NCBI GenBank assembly: GCA_963971575.1
Contig: OZ020616.1
Location: forward strand, 17,929,535-17,993,534
Length of the DNA stretch: 64,000 nucleotides
Direction: 5' to 3'
Origin: Liopterus haemorrhoidalis
Taxonomy: Eukaryota > Arthropoda > Insecta > Coleoptera > Dytiscidae
Part shown: piece after piece, positions 10,851-21,979 of the stretch
Layout of the letters: the number at the start of each line of letters is the position of its first letter
How positions within the stretch are numbered: position 1 is the stretch's first letter
Position numbers and translations under genes: made by a program
Notes under the pieces: generated by a model
What the model was told of the DNA's origin: nothing
Database searches by the model: none
The model's input: the letters and a program-made list of their open reading frames with translations, nothing else

Positions 10851-11248
10851 ATTCATTCACAAAATCAAGAACAACAAGATTCAGTAGAATAATTTATACA
10901 TTTTATAAGTACAGTTATAAATGCCTATATTGTAGAGCTGAGTGTAGAATGAGTAACGCATGAAAATAAATGATTTTTTCCACACCTATTTAATTATATT
11001 GCAATTATTAGCACTTTTTTCGTGAAAAATATAGGTAGTACTTATAAATAACTACAGTGAATTATGGTTTCATAATTCACTGTTTACGGCCAATCACAAA
11101 CCTACATTTCCATAATTCACTCTCGCTGATCCAATCATATTTGACAATGGCAATGGGAGGGGCCAGAACTGCAGTGGTAGCACGCAACATGGATGACACA
11201 ATCACTTCCATTGAAATTATCAATTTTAAGTCTTATTTATTTGTTTAA
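10851..11248. other. Anonymous AT-rich stretch with a short palindrome
   Basis: No gene. ACAGTGAATTATGG and CATAATTCACTGT at about 11053-11083 form a hairpin, and the CATAATTCACT word recurs at 11112. TTTTTCCACACCTA (about 10977) reappears inverted at 12204 just beyond the Kolobok-like element, so these may be the two sides of an older host repeat. Confidence 0.4.
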
Positions 11249-12200
11249 CACGTTGACTGCCAATAGATCATATTAGTGTGTCGTCACATACATGTGCTGC
11301 CATTTGCGAGTCTTTTGGAAGTTTTTGACTGGTTTAAAATACATGTGACATTACTTTTGTTACCTTAATTTTATGATTATCTTCAATTTTGGAGCAAAAA
11401 ATATGTGTTTTTGAGAAGTATATACTAATATATACAGTCAGATACATTATATTATAGAATAATGATTTTATAAATATATAAATAAGGATTCGAAGATTTA
11501 TTTATAGGTTGCGTTTTTAAATAATATGAAAATCGAAATAACTTTCATATTTATTTAATTAATACTAAGTACTCAATAATTTTTTGTTTTAGAATGCATA
11601 ATGGTGTATTGTTTTGCTCCAAATTGTAACCATTACTGCTACATTCTTAATTGCAATTTTTTTCGTTTTTTGATACATGAAAATGAAAAACAATATTGGA
11701 TAAAATAAAAATAACATATTGTTCCTTCAAACCATTTTGATATGGCATACACACTTATTGCTATGTTACTTGCCATAATAACGATTTTTAACGTAAAATT
11801 TTCAAAATTAACCTGCAAAATAATATTGTTCTGCAAAAATAATGACATATTAAATTATAATGTATAAAATAAGAATTTTAATAAATAAATATTGACTTGT
11901 AGTTTTGATGTGAAGCATTCTCTTACTTTGAAAATTTAATTTATATTTCCAAAATACAATTTAAAAAAAAAAAACATGCTAAATTCAAATAAAAGGAATC
12001 CAACCGCGAGGCGGCACTGAATCCCATTTTGTGACGGAGTTACTAATCTGGTCTATCACGAGTTTTCTCGTTGTTAGCGTTCTTGCCCAGGACGCCGACT
12101 ACGAGATTACTTGTAGTACATTGACTTAATAATATAATATGACTATATCAAATTGACTTCTGAGACAAGAATCCTGAATCTTGCCTTGGCAGTCAACGTG
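11249..12200. mobile_element. Kolobok-like element, TTAA target, with THAP relic
   Basis: TIRs CACGTTGACTGCCAA and (reverse complement) CACGTTGACTGCCAA, flanked by TTAA (11245-11248) and TTGA (12201-12204), the latter one substitution from a duplication. TTAA duplication is shared by piggyBac and Kolobok; the THAP-type reading frame inside favours Kolobok, whose transposases can carry THAP. No catalytic domain remains in the 952 bp. TIRs are seen directly; the superfamily is inference. Confidence 0.6.
11601..11850 (+). pseudogene. THAP zinc-finger relic
   Basis: ATG at 11601 reads MVYCFAPNCNHY, then FFRFLIHENEKQYWIK and IVPSNHF. This follows the THAP C2CH pattern: C-x4-C near the N-terminus, FxRFP-like strand, conserved Trp. 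The second Cys and His pair is not recovered and stops interrupt the frame. THAP domains bind DNA in P-element, Kolobok and domesticated proteins. Located between the TIRs of the TTAA element. Confidence 0.5.
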
Positions 12201-12237
12201 TTGATAGGTGTGGAAAAAGTATAGTATCCTATTCGCG

Positions 12238-12336
12238 ATTATGGCCATTATTCACTCAGATGATTTGCGCCACTTGCCTGCGGCTCTTGGACTCAAACTT
12301 CATCTTCGTGAATAATGGCTGTCATAATCGCTCATA
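12238..12336. repeat. Hairpin with arms of about 22 bp
   Basis: GCGATTATGGCCATTATTCA on the left and GTGAATAATGGCTGTCATAA...TCGC on the right are inverted copies around a GC-richer 50-base loop, with TCAGATGA/TCATCTTC extending the pairing imperfectly. Could be a compact MITE or the structured end of an element; no TSD identified. Confidence 0.55.
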
Positions 12337-12492
12337 TAATAATATACTATTATCTATATACATGTATATAATATGAATTTATGTCTTGTTCCTCTTTCGT
12401 CCTGTAATATCCATAATAATATTAATATCATTTACATATATATTTTTCATTTTTAAATATATATGTTAATTTAAATTGATTCGATCGTCATA

Positions 12493-13721
12493 CGAGGGCT
12501 ACCTTTTAAGTTTTTACAAAAACTAAGAAAAAAAAAATTTTTTTGAACAAACTGTTTTATTGCTTTTCAAAATATTCGCCTTTAAGATTTATACACTATT
12601 GCATGCATTCAAACCAATTATCGAAACCTTTTTTCCACTCTGAAGTTGGTATCTCAAAAACATGGTTTTTGAAGGCTTCAACAGCTTCTTGAGGTGATGA
12701 AAATCGCTGTCCACGCATTTTTTGTTTGACATTGGGGAACAAAAAAAAGTTGTTATGAGATAAATCAGGTGAATACGGGCAATGAGACATTAAATCGATG
12801 TTTTTCTGCTTCAAATAATTAATTGTTTGACGTGCTGTGTGGGAGCTTGCATTGTCATGATGAAGAATGATGCGTCGTTTTTTGCTGTTCTTCCTGATTT
12901 TGTCGATGACTTTTGGCAAACAAATTGTTGTATACCGTTCTAATTAACTGTCCTCCGATCTTCTAAAGGAATGGTTGCGACATGTCCAGTACAACCGAAA
13001 AAACAAGCAATCATTTTCTTGGAAGTGCTTCGTGAACGAATAACTTTTGTGACTTTCTTGGAGGACCCAAATAGTGGATTGTTGCTTAGTTTCAGGTTCA
13101 TATGAATAAATCCAAGTTTCGTCACCTGTAACGATGTTGTATACTTATTATGCAGTGCCTAGGTTGATATTTTTTAGCATTCCCTTTCACCAATCAAGCC
13201 TTTTTTGAGCTTCGGTTAAATTATGAGTCCAACGGGAACAGATCTTTTTCACAGCGAATGTATTGCAGCCTGCGATATGCCAAAACATGCCGATCTTTTT
13301 CAATCATCTTTCATACAGCATCGATGTTTTTTTTGAATTACAACCGATTTGGGTCGACCTTCACGAGATTCACCACTGACGGACGCACGACAACGACGAA
13401 ATTCTGCAAACCAATTGGAAACAGTCTTTTCTGATGGTGCTTCATTACCAAAAGTTGAACGAAGCGAATCTATGCATTGTTGTTGAGTTAGGCCTTTACT
13501 AAAATCGTAAAAAATCATCCAACGAACACCTTCATGAGTAGTATCCATTTTTTCACACTTGTTTTTTTCAAACGCTCACTGTCAACAAACTACTCGGTCA
13601 ATTTATAAGCTGCTACTGATTTCACAATAACAAATGTCAAATTTTACGAATATAGTAATGACACATTTCAATATTGCCATCTAGTGGTCGTTTGTAAAAA
13701 CATGAAAGGTAATAACCGTCC
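12493..13721 (-). mobile_element. Mariner element 1, defective (DD34N)
   Basis: Ends CGAGGGCTACCTTTTAAGT and (reverse complement) GGACGGTTATTACCTTTCAT are related inverted repeats, continuing GTTTTTACAAA, and are flanked by TA (12491-12492, 13722-13723). Length of 1.23 kb is normal for mariner. The single gene runs leftward and is broken. Confidence 0.8.
12596..13548 (-). pseudogene. Mariner transposase 1, frameshifted, third catalytic Asp lost
   Basis: Starts at ATG 13548 with the helix-turn-helix region (VRWMIFYDFSKGLTQQQCID, then KTVSNWFAEFR). The frame breaks around 13300 and again near 12930. Later pieces carry the first catalytic Asp region (the segment near 13120 corresponding to TGDETW), and HHDNASSHTA with the second Asp. 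Thirty-four residues on, where mariner has PNDFFLF, this copy reads SHNNFFLF, so the third Asp is Asn. The C-terminus ends WFECMQ and a stop at 12596. The spacing identifies the classic DD34D mariner family. It cannot make active enzyme. Confidence 0.8.
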
Positions 13722-14000
13722 TAGAAGTTTTCACTTCGATTGTGCGGTCTTAAACACACCCAGGTCAGCTATAGGCAGGGCCGTTTTTACGCCTAGGCCA
13801 ACGAGGCCATGGCCTAGGGCCCGCTTATATAAAGGGCCCGGTTGCCGGTCTTAATTTTATTTTGTAAAGTTACTGATTTTACAATAAAATAAATAAATAA
13901 ATAACAAAATGAATAACATTAACATTATAAATATACCAGGAAATTCATATTTCAAACGAACTCCTGTTCGGCATTATAAAATTTATGTATTTAAAATGTA

Positions 14001-14862
14001 TTGGGTTGATGAAAAATTAACGACGATTTTTTCAACAAAAAAAAATTCTATTTGGACACGATCGAGCTGAGCCAGATAGACGTTGCTGTTGATGTTGAAT
14101 TGCCGTTTTTGTGCGGAAGACGCTCATCATCTTCATTCCACCAAAAGCAAATGCCATTTTCAATGATCTTCCAATGGATGGTTCCGCTTCTATCCCACCA
14201 TATGCACTACTTTACCTTCTTACTGTGGGCATCTTTTGCTATTTTTTTCGGTGTTTCACCCGGAGATACACAAACTTTCTTTCTTTTGACCAGTGACAAG
14301 ATTCCTCAAAAATGGCGATTGCTCGTTTTTCTGCAGCAATTCGTTGAAAATTCGAACTCGATCGGCTCTTTTGCTGTCGGAGAATTCACGAAGCACTCTT
14401 CCAGCCAATTTTGCACACTTTTCCAAGCTTTTTTAGGTGACGGGCGATCGTGGATTGGTCGACATTGAAGTCTTCGGCCAGTAGCCGGATTGTCATGCTA
14501 TCGCCCTCTTCTACGGATAACAAAAGTGCCTGATCGTTGAAATCCGATGGCCATCCTCTTCCTTCATCATCCTTAAGGCGTGTGTCACCCGATTCAAACT
14601 TGTGGAACCATCTTTCAACTTGTTTCTGTTTGATTGTTCCTTTGCCGAAAAGCTCGTTGAGATCGCGAAATAACTGTGCCGCTTTCCATCCTTTCTCGAA
14701 GTGGTAGAGCATTATATGACGAACATGAATATGATTTTCGACACGCATGTTTTTCACCTAAAAACAGAAGAATATTTTTATAATTATTACATAAAACAAG
14801 CGTCATTTTTCAACCCAAAATAAAAACTCCAAAAAAATCATCGTTAATTTTGCATCAACCAA
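14001..14862 (-). mobile_element. Mariner element 2, internally deleted
   Basis: TIRs TTGGGTTGATGAAAAATTAA and (reverse complement) TTGGTTGATGCAAAATTAAC, both followed by a GATTTTTT tract, with TA outside each end (13999-14000, 14863-14864). At 862 bp it is roughly 400 bp short of a full mariner. It lies within the hAT MITE, hence younger than it. Confidence 0.85.
14386..14757 (-). pseudogene. Mariner transposase 2, N-terminal part
   Basis: ATG at 14757 opens MKNMRVENHIHVRHIMLYHF, then EKGWKAAQLFRDLNELFGKG with paired HTH motifs (KQVERWFHKF; DQSTIARHLKKLGKV). The frame shifts near 14390; pieces of the continuation are visible leftward: LLQKNEQSPFLRNLVTG, VSPGETPKKI, CIWWDRSGTIHW and YLAQLDRVQ (about 14060). 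The rest of the catalytic domain, including the second and third Asp, has been deleted, with the left TIR joined directly after. Non-functional. Confidence 0.8.
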
Positions 14863-15949
14863 TAATTTTAGTAAAATTAAATATAGCGATAATGAATAAT
14901 CAAGGTTAAAAATTAGGTCTCAAAATCGTTGTAATCGCTAAAATTGCTATATTTTTTCTTAATTTGACTTGACTTTTCCTGGGAGGAGGGTCCGTTAAAT
15001 TCCCATGGCCTAGGGCCCTCACAATTCATAAGACGGTCCTGGCTATAGGGAGCTCGCGCGAGCCCTTTGGTAAATTATTCTATGATTTGCGAGCCCCTTG
15101 TTCTTCTTGGTAACTATTTTCTCAAAGAGAAAATATAATACAATGTATGAAATCATTTTCATTACATACATTTGTAAAGCGACGAAGTCATGCCCATCAA
15201 GCAATGACGATTAAAATTGGAATATCCAAACCGAAATTCCTAACACCGTGAAACACAGAAAAAAGCCACGGTCATTATGGAAACAATCGCAGTTAACAGA
15301 ACGAGCTTTTAGTTCGATGAATAATATCGTTACAACGAAAAGATATTCTCTAAAGTATCATTCACAGCTCATGTTTTAATAGATAGTACGTAATTCATAG
15401 TGCATAATGTTAATGGATAAAGTTAGTGGCTAAGCACAAAACTTTAATACCATCCATAGCTCATGTTTTAATAGATAAATCGATCTAGCTGCCATCTACA
15501 CGCAATAGAAATTACTAAACAATTTATAATAAAAGTATCTTGTTATTAAATATATATATTGTTTTTTTATTAAATATAATTCTAAAAAGAACCAAAATAA
15601 TATTTATTAAGTTAATTATTAAATAAAATAACTATAATGTTTCTGAAGCTACTCACTCTAACCTAACTTTATGATTTCACAAAAAAAAAGGTAACTTTTG
15701 TTTCCCAGAATAATGTACATTGATGGAAACCAAAATAGTTCAAAAGGAATTTTTGTCAGATTAATTTTTTTATTGTTGAAAAAATACATATTTTATTTTA
15801 AAAGTTCATGTAGTATTTTAAGGAAAAGCTCTTAGTATATAGAATAACAAACGGTACATTATTTTCAAAATATTGTTCATTTTGACTTGATTACCGCAAA
15901 AAAAAAAACAATGTTCCACACATATAGCTGCTTTAACTTGGGTACTAGA

Positions 15950-16280
15950 TACCTGAAAAACACTAAAATATGTGAAAATTCACACTTCACATCAATTTTC
16001 TATTAGATTTAACACATATACTAATTAGTAAGTACATCATAAACTGCAGCCACAAGTCTTTTTATAATTTTCTGTATAATATATTCGTCTATTTTGAAAT
16101 GTATCACTGTATACCTGCGAAACCCTGAAATATGTAAAAGAAAAATCACTTCACATCTATTTTTCAATATTAGTTTCATATTAACATTTTTACTAATAAT
16201 TATGTCACAAGCTGCATTCACAAGTCTTATTCGAATTTCAAGTATAATATATTCCTTCATTTTGACAGTTGTCGTGTTTT
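15950..16280 (+). repeat. Two 160-bp diverged tandem units related to repeat C
   Basis: Both units start ATACCTG, pass a CACTTCACATC motif, and end with a CACAAGTCTT...TATAATATATTC segment. The motif GTGAAAATTCACACTTCACA is shared with 10795 and (inverted) 35903. Confidence 0.55.
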
Positions 16281-16349
16281 AATGTTAATGTTAAAAGTTT
16301 GGAGTATACAAACTTTTAACATTATGCGTTAAATATTTTCTTACGCTTA

Positions 16350-17173
16350 TGTCTCATTTTCATGGTAGTGTCAAAGGCGTGACAGGGGTGAGAGGCGTGG
16401 TATTATATTTACAAGTTCGAATTTCATGGTGGGGTTGGAGGCGTGATAAGGGCGCATTTTCGGTTTTGACATTTGTTTATAACCCAAATTTAACCTAAAA
16501 GTTTATACAAGTGTTTGGAGTAAACGGTTATTCAATTTCATTAAATATGTCGTCAAATCGAAGGAGACGTCTAGCTCTTTTTTTATGCATATTTAGACTT
16601 AATGCGATATGAAGAAAAGTAATGGTGGGTACCTCCCATATATACATAGAAACAGAAGGCAATAGGGAGATTATTTTAAATTTTTGCAAGAAATGAGACA
16701 CAAAAAACACAGACAGTTACTTCAATTACAAGAAAAGAATTTGATACACAATCTTTTTTACTTGACGTCACAGTTTAGAATGAAGATTCTGTTGGCCCCT
16801 GCTTGGGGGTGTATTATTAGTATACCCACTGCATGACATTACTGCAGACTAGATATTTGAAACCGAATCCATAATAATAAACTTTATGACTGCCGAAAGT
16901 CGCTATTTCGCTACATCAATTTACGTTTTTTATTTTTTTTTAAATGAAATTAATATAAGTGTCTCGCTAAAGATCTCACCATTCCGAAAAAATATATCTG
17001 TTTCTATGGTTTCGACGGTGCGGCCGGCGCTAGAGTTGAAATTTCGGAACTTGCGACACCGCGCTTGTAACACCGCGCCTACGATACCATGGTACGGGTT
17101 TTTTCAAAATAAAGCAATCCTATTGGTTGAATTTTTTGTTCCACACTTCCAACACCCGCATGAAAATGAGGCA
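16350..17173 (+). mobile_element. Harbinger-type element J, copy 1, TSD TTA
   Basis: TIRs TGTCTCATTTTCATG and (reverse complement) TGCCTCATTTTCATG, flanked by TTA at 16347-16349 and 17174-17176. The 824-bp element contains a relic ORF and, near its right end, GGTGCGGCCGGCGCTAGAG. A second copy at 26694-27360 is over 95 percent similar by eye but lost its left end. Confidence 0.8.
16547..16835 (+). pseudogene. Element J short transposase relic, copy 1
   Basis: ATG at 16547 gives MSSNRRRRLALF; the copy at 26736 keeps one base less here and reads on as YAYLDLLRYEEKQWWVRPIY, then after a frameshift FKFLQEMRHKKHGQLLQL. WVRPIY followed by a short Arg-rich/Gly segment is typical of PIF/Harbinger transposase N-termini. 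No DDE domain follows in either copy, so both are internal-deletion derivatives. Confidence 0.5.
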
Positions 17174-17322
17174 TTATGCACTAAATTGGAGCTATGAATG
17201 CTTATACGGATTTGTGTAGAACTAACATTGTTATGCGTTAACGTTAACACTATGAATTACGTACTATCTATTAAAACATGAGCTGTGAATGATACTTTAT
17301 TGTTAAACACATTTTGGATTTA

Positions 17323-17478
17323 ATGACAATTTGCTTAAATGGGAAATCTTTGGAAGAATTTAACCCTAACTCGTACGTTAAATCTTTTTTGAAAAATCAT
17401 GGCTTGGCTCTGGATAAACATAAAAGATCACAAGATGTGAAGCAGGAACGAAATACTGTATGGCAGCTTCTGGCATAA
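17323..17478 (+). CDS. Short ORF, possibly C-terminus of a hAT transposase
   Basis: 51 residues from ATG at 17323: LNGKSLEEFNPNSYVKSFLK then KHKRSQDVKQERNTVWQLLA. Many hAT transposases end with a segment in which an Asn-Gly-x-x-Leu-x-x-Phe-[ND]-Pro stretch precedes a charged tail, which this resembles. It lies just inside the right end of the candidate 13761-17743 element. Low certainty; nothing else of the transposase is seen. Confidence 0.3.
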   Translation: MTICLNGKSLEEFNPNSYVKSFLKNHGLALDKHKRSQDVKQERNTVWQLLA

Positions 17479-17791
17479 GTGGTAAATAATTTCTGGTAGT
17501 AGTACTTTTAGTGATTTTTTACAAATGGCATATTTTTTCTTTATTTTATTTTATTGTATTGTTTGTTATTAATATAATTGTTTTGTTTTTTTTTTTTTTG
17601 TATAAAATAAACTATTTAATTAACATTTTGTTTTGTTTTTATATGTCAGTGGTAGTGACACATTGCTAGAGTACTAGTTCATGCGATCCTCGAGGAAAAA
17701 AAAAGAGCGAGCCCCTTGTTAAAAATTTCATAACTCACCACTGAGGACACCCATATTTTTTAGTTTTTAATTTAGGTTATCAAATCATATA

Positions 17792-18057
17792 TTCGCGACT
17801 ACAAATAACAGTGAGACATCTGGTGGTGACTGGCTAAATTAAACAGAAGCGTATATTTGGATAATATTTGTAGTGTGTTGTGCTGCAGTTTATGTGAATT
17901 AAGAAGTATTTTAAAATATAGAGACTTAAATACAGTGCTTTTTTGCCGAAATATTGTTTGAACAGATAAATATTAAGAAAAAACTTCTGACATATACGCT
18001 TCTGGTCCGCCATCAGCTGTTGTACGCAGCGCCGCCAACGTTAGTTTCAGTCGCGAA
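17792..18057. mobile_element. MITE family G, copy 1 (TA-flanked)
   Basis: Ends TTCGCGACTAC and (reverse complement) TTCGCGACTGA, with TA outside both. The 266-bp body, including ATCTGGTGGTGACTGGCTAA and GCCGCCAACGTTAGTTTCAG, matches copy 2 at 29865-30131 almost base for base. The open frame across it is not conserved as protein. Confidence 0.75.
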
Positions 18058-18437
18058 TAATAACAACAATAATATTTCTTCCCAAATACAATGGAACTCC
18101 GATTATACGAGCCGGATCATAAATATTAAAATGATTTGATAATATAATAAATTACATATATAATTTATTTAGTAGTGTGTACTTGCATTTGGATTCTACA
18201 ACACATTTTACCTATTCGGTAGACTATATGCGAATGACCATAATGCACCTCGTCCTACAGACACAACCACATCAGTGTTGCCACTGCTTTAAGAGCAAAT
18301 TATCCACCGACGTACGTAAAAAACTCACATTACCCATGAACCTATGCGAGATTACACGAAAATTACACGGAAATATTTTTTAAATCATTTACTACTGAAT
18401 TCGCTATAATACAATTTAACTACTGGAAAAATATTGT

Positions 18438-18690
18438 GTATGTTGTTCACTTTTGTAAAAACAAACTAAGAAATTTTGATTTCAATAGTTTGCACCTTTG
18501 AAATTGTATGTCATGTTGGTATTAAAAAATTATAAAAAATGTCACTTTCTTAATAATGATGATAACCAATATATCTAAAGTCGGTTTTACAGGGTAAGGA
18601 ATATTTTAATTGACATTTAAAGTCAGTAATACACTATAAAAATAACCAAAATAACAAGATCTGGTTTTTCCTTACAAAAGTGAACAGATA
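18438..18690 (+). mobile_element. MITE family F, copy 2 (complete)
   Basis: Ends GTTCACTTTTGTAA and TTACAAAAGTGAAC are inverted copies. Body: TTTGCACCTTTGAAATTGTA, GTCATGTTGGTATTAAAA, GGTTTTACAGGGTAAGGAAT, AACAAGATCTGGTTTTTCC. Four copies in the window. TSD not clear; the flanking base pairs include TG/CA words only. Confidence 0.65.
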
Positions 18691-18759
18691 TATGCTGTTT
18701 AGACACTTTAATATTTAATTCATTTTAGGCTGGCTGAGGGCCTTAATTTCATAAAGTAC

Positions 18760-19362
18760 ATCCAAAGTGAAGACCTACCTGGTATTTGGTTTTATCTTAG
18801 TAGTTTCACTTCTAAATACTCTTTGTTATAGATGTTCTACTCTCGCACTCATTAAACTTGTTGATACAGCAAATCACTCTTTAACATAGCTTTTTTGAGC
18901 TCCACTGTCGCACAAAAACCGTACATTCTTCTTTCCAAACTTGTCTAAAACATTAACTAAGACTTTGTAATAAACTTCTCTAGAACTTAACATGGTTAGC
19001 GACAAATTGTGATATCTCATTGCCTTTATTTATAGTCATCTTACCGGACTCTATCTTAGTCTCTTAATTCGAAAGCTGTGGACATAATACTACGAAGTGC
19101 CTTTTTCCAAAGATACAACATTTTATATGGACCTTGCACTTCTTAGCCATGTGACCTCCTTTTATGCAAATATAACATTCTTATTTTGAATATTTTTCCT
19201 TTTTTGGTCTAAAGACATACTTTGTGCTTTCACACACCTGTCACTGATTTGTTGTCTTTCACAAAATATACAGGTGGCACCCTGTTCGTTTCCTACATGT
19301 AGGGCTATAGTTGTTGGTATTCCTTCTTCTGTTCTTTTTTGTCGCGTAGAATTTTTATTCAA
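18760..19362 (-). pseudogene. BEL/Pao gag-protease relic
   Basis: Read leftward: CIFCERQQISDRCVKAQSMS then a basic linker, GGHMAKKCKVH, CIFGKRHFVVLCPQLS. These are the Cys-His repeats at the end of BEL/Pao Gag, where CxFCxxxH..C, CxxCxxxGHxxxxC and CxxCxxxHxxxLC follow one another. About 90 residues later VRFLCDSGAQKSYVK matches the aspartic protease active site (D-S-G-A-Q). Several stops and shifts, no reverse transcriptase or LTR next to it. A fragment only. Confidence 0.65.
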
Positions 19363-19383
19363 GTAATCAAATCCATCCCTTGC

Positions 19384-19803
19384 TGGAGAAATACTTAGAG
19401 GAAAAAGAAATGGTATTAAATACTGAAAAGACAGAAATTATTAGATTTTCACAAGCAAGAGGGAGAGAACCAGATGAAAAATGGTTCTGGCACGGAGTAG
19501 AACTAGAAAAGGTAAAAAGATTTAAATATTTGGGATATACTTTTCAAAAGAACGGACAAGAACAGGAACATATCAAGGAAGTAACCAGAAAGGCAAATAT
19601 AGCCCTTGCACAAGTTTGGGGAATTGGCGAAAGAAAGTTTAAAAATAATTTCAAGTTTAGATGTCTGCTCTTCGACAAATTAATTCTTTGCATCATGCTA
19701 TATGGAGCTGAAATATGAGCTGGAGAGAACAAGAAAGGGTAGAAATAGTACAATGTAAATATCTGCGATGGTTACTCAACATAGATAAAGTAACTCCCAT
19801 CTA
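19384..19803 (+). pseudogene. Non-LTR retrotransposon RT C-terminal fragment
   Basis: Reads LEKYLEEKEMVLNTEKTEII, then KRFKYLGYTFQKNGQEQEHI, LFDKLILCIMLYGAEI; after a one-base shift at about 19716 it continues SWREQERVEIVQCKYLRWLL and NIDKVTPI. This is the thumb region after the YADD box of insect LINE ORF2 proteins (N-x-x-K-T-x-x-x, F-x-Y-L-G, Y-G-A-E-[IV]-W). The catalytic part is absent. It abuts the BEL/Pao relic in opposite orientation with no signal of either end. Confidence 0.7.
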
Positions 19804-20096
19804 AATTGTATATGTAGTTTTCGAGCGCGCTGAAGATAGAAAGAAGAAAATCGGTGGGATGCTTTGCATCAGTTGTGAAGCGCTGTGATTACACGAATAC
19901 GAGAGAAAATCACACAACCGATGTCGGCGGATATGACAATCGAGGCACCCAGGATAAGCGTGGTAGCGGACAGCACCAGGTAAGGATAATTAAAATTTGA
20001 CTGATGTATCTCGGTCAGTCCGTCATTTTGCGTGGTCCATCATTATTGAACCAGCCTTTTTCGACCACCGCGTATATATACATTTTTCTTGTCAAT

Positions 20097-20174
20097 CTCG
20101 CACATGGCCTCGCGCCTGCCCCGGCACATGGCCTCGCGCCTGCCCTGGCACATGACCTCGCAAATCCTAGCTCC
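20097..20174. repeat. 25-bp minisatellite at a hAT-like terminus
   Basis: Three units of CGCACATGGCCTCGCGCCTG/CCC type occupy 20097-20162 and run to CCGGCCCTG at 20174. On the minus strand this is CAGGGCCGGAGCTAGG, a hAT-like end, so the minisatellite may be the subterminal repeat of an element extending leftward. The other end was not found. Confidence 0.45.
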
Positions 20175-21836
20175 GGCCCTGGATCCACATTCGCATATCC
20201 ATGATCCGCATCCGCAGCTTTTGTAAATAATAAATCCGCATCTGATCTGCATCCGCAAAAATATCGGCACAATTCGCACAACAGGTTTTGCAGTCAGTTT
20301 AGATAGAACTGACATGCTTCACCTTATTTGGTAATCGCTGCTCTAAATCACTACTGAAAATTTTTGGATTTAAATTAAAACTAACCTAAGGGACGCCAAA
20401 AGTTTTGGAGCCTAGATGCGCTAATAATTTTGAAACCTAGAAAGAGAACAATTTTGGCGGGCCTAAGCGTCCTTTTTCGTAGGGAGCAGGTGGCGTGTTG
20501 CTCATGAAATACGTGTTGATAGTACTGTCAAGTAACATATTAATGTCAACTAACATCTCACGACAGTTTTACCTTTTCTAAGGTGAGGAAATAGCAATGC
20601 AACGTGGCTATACCATATATAAGCTGACCATTTTTTTCAAAGATAAAACCAGGACATTTAAAATAGCTCAAGCACAAACGTGCACAATAGGAGGGGGGGG
20701 CTTGGATCCTGATTCCCCCCAGGATAAAAAAATCATATACTGAATCAATAAAAACTAAGCTACTGAAAAGTAGTAATAGATCTCCCTTCAATCCATTTTT
20801 CTAGGTGCGCGCTTGCTCAGGCAGTATGAATAATAGTGGCTATCGTTGAATATATGTTTAAAAAATATTAGGAAATAAGCTTATATTTTTTGTTTTTAAG
20901 TAAAAAAAATGCAATTAAACGTACTTCTTTTATTTATATTGTATGTTAAGCAAGTAATTTTGAACAAAACCACCCCACTGCTGTGCCGTTTTTTTGTTTA
21001 AAATTACGCGCGTACTGAAAGATGGATCGATTACTCGAACTTTTGAAAAATTAATAATTTTATATTTTGTGTCCTTAAACTGTACTGGTTATATTTCACG
21101 ACTAACCAGGACCAATGACAAAAAAACAGTACTGTACTGGTAAAACCAGTACGTAGGGTCATCTTACTATATATTTTTTTATTATTGAATAAAAAAAAAG
21201 AAAAATAGAGAAAAGTTACTTGGTAGAAGTTGCTTCATATTTTTTCAAATACCTACATGTGTCATTTTTTAATTATTGTCAATTTCAATTTATGGAATCA
21301 GCAAGACTTTTCGGCTAGTACAAAACAATTGGCAGGTTACAGAATAAAATTTTCGAGAAACATGTACATATATAGGCAAATTTTGGTATTTAAGTAAAAC
21401 TAATCAGTTTTACCTAAAAACAAAGCGTTTATTAGATTTAAAAGCCAGAATTAGAGCAGAGGTAGAAAGAATTACATCGATAGTTTACCAACCAACTTTT
21501 GTCCAAAATATTATTTTCTATATACAATAAAAAAAAGTTATGTTGAATGTCTCAACACCATCTCGATCATGGACAATTGTATTAATAACAATAACATAGA
21601 GTGAGATAGAATGCTTCAAAATATCACATGTGTATACAGACAACCGAAAGTAACCGAGGACTGCGTAGTCAGAACACAATCCCATGTTTCTCCGAAAGTA
21701 ACCGAGATATTATGATCACGCGGATAAGCGGATATGAAATTTAACCCGCATCCGCATGATTTAAATGATACTTTATCCGCATCCACAGAAAAGTTGCAGA
21801 TATCCGCGGATACCTGCAGATTTGCAGGGCTCTAAA
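20175..21836. mobile_element. Probable hAT relic with ATCCGCA subterminal repeats
   Basis: ATCCGCATCCGCA words cluster at 20195-20270 and again, inverted and direct, at 21715-21830 (AACCCGCATCCGCATG, ATATCCGCGGATA), ending GCAGATTTGCAGGGCTCTA. Clustered short subterminal repeats at two ends about 1.6 kb apart fit hAT architecture. The left TIR seems to have been disrupted and no TSD was recovered. The interior is AT-rich with no transposase. Confidence 0.4.
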
Positions 21837-21979
21837 AATGAGTACCCGTTTATTCAGGAGTAAGAGAAAATGTCGAAAAATCACACTGACCGCGTGGCTT
21901 CATATCTATGATTGGCGGTCTAGAAACGGGAACTTACCTTCTTTGCCCCTATGTGCCTATCTAGGCTTTTGGGAATCTA

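Larger units (their letters stand above)
13776..15041. mobile_element. hAT MITE, TSD GCTATAGG, holding mariner 2
   Basis: Left end CAGGGCCGTTTTTACG, right end (reverse complement) CAGGACCGTCTTATGA, with an exact GCTATAGG at 13768-13775 and 15042-15049. CCATGGCCTAGGGCCC is repeated inverted just inside both ends. Without the mariner the element is about 400 bp and has no coding sequence. Confidence 0.85.
15352..17298. repeat. Inverted-repeat pair of 51 bp around a 1.85-kb segment
   Basis: 15352-15402 begins AAAGTATCATTCACAGCTCA and is mirrored almost perfectly at 17248-17298 (ends GAGCTGTGAATGATACTTT). Part of the arm, GCTCATGTTTTAATAGATA, occurs a third time at 15462. No clean TSD is visible. 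Either the TIRs of an element or an inverted duplication inside the candidate hAT. Confidence 0.6.
13761..17743. mobile_element. Candidate large hAT element enclosing the 13.8-17.7 kb insertions
   Basis: Left end CAGGTCAGCTATAGGGAGCT (once the later hAT at 13776 is removed) and right end (reverse complement) CAGTGGTGAGTTATGAAATT; both then contain GCTCGC-rich subterminal sequence with GCGAGCCCC. Flanks AACACACC (13753) and AGGACACC (17744) agree at six of eight positions. A short C-terminal hAT-like ORF lies at 17323. The pairing is plausible but TIR match is weak, so the ends may belong to different copies. Confidence 0.4.

Noticed and set aside
13300..13548. An independent small gene
   Set aside because: It is the HTH part of the frameshifted mariner transposase.
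20004..20315. Ala/Pro/Arg-rich frames on both strands
   Set aside because: Produced by the 25-bp GC-rich minisatellite; no conserved motif.
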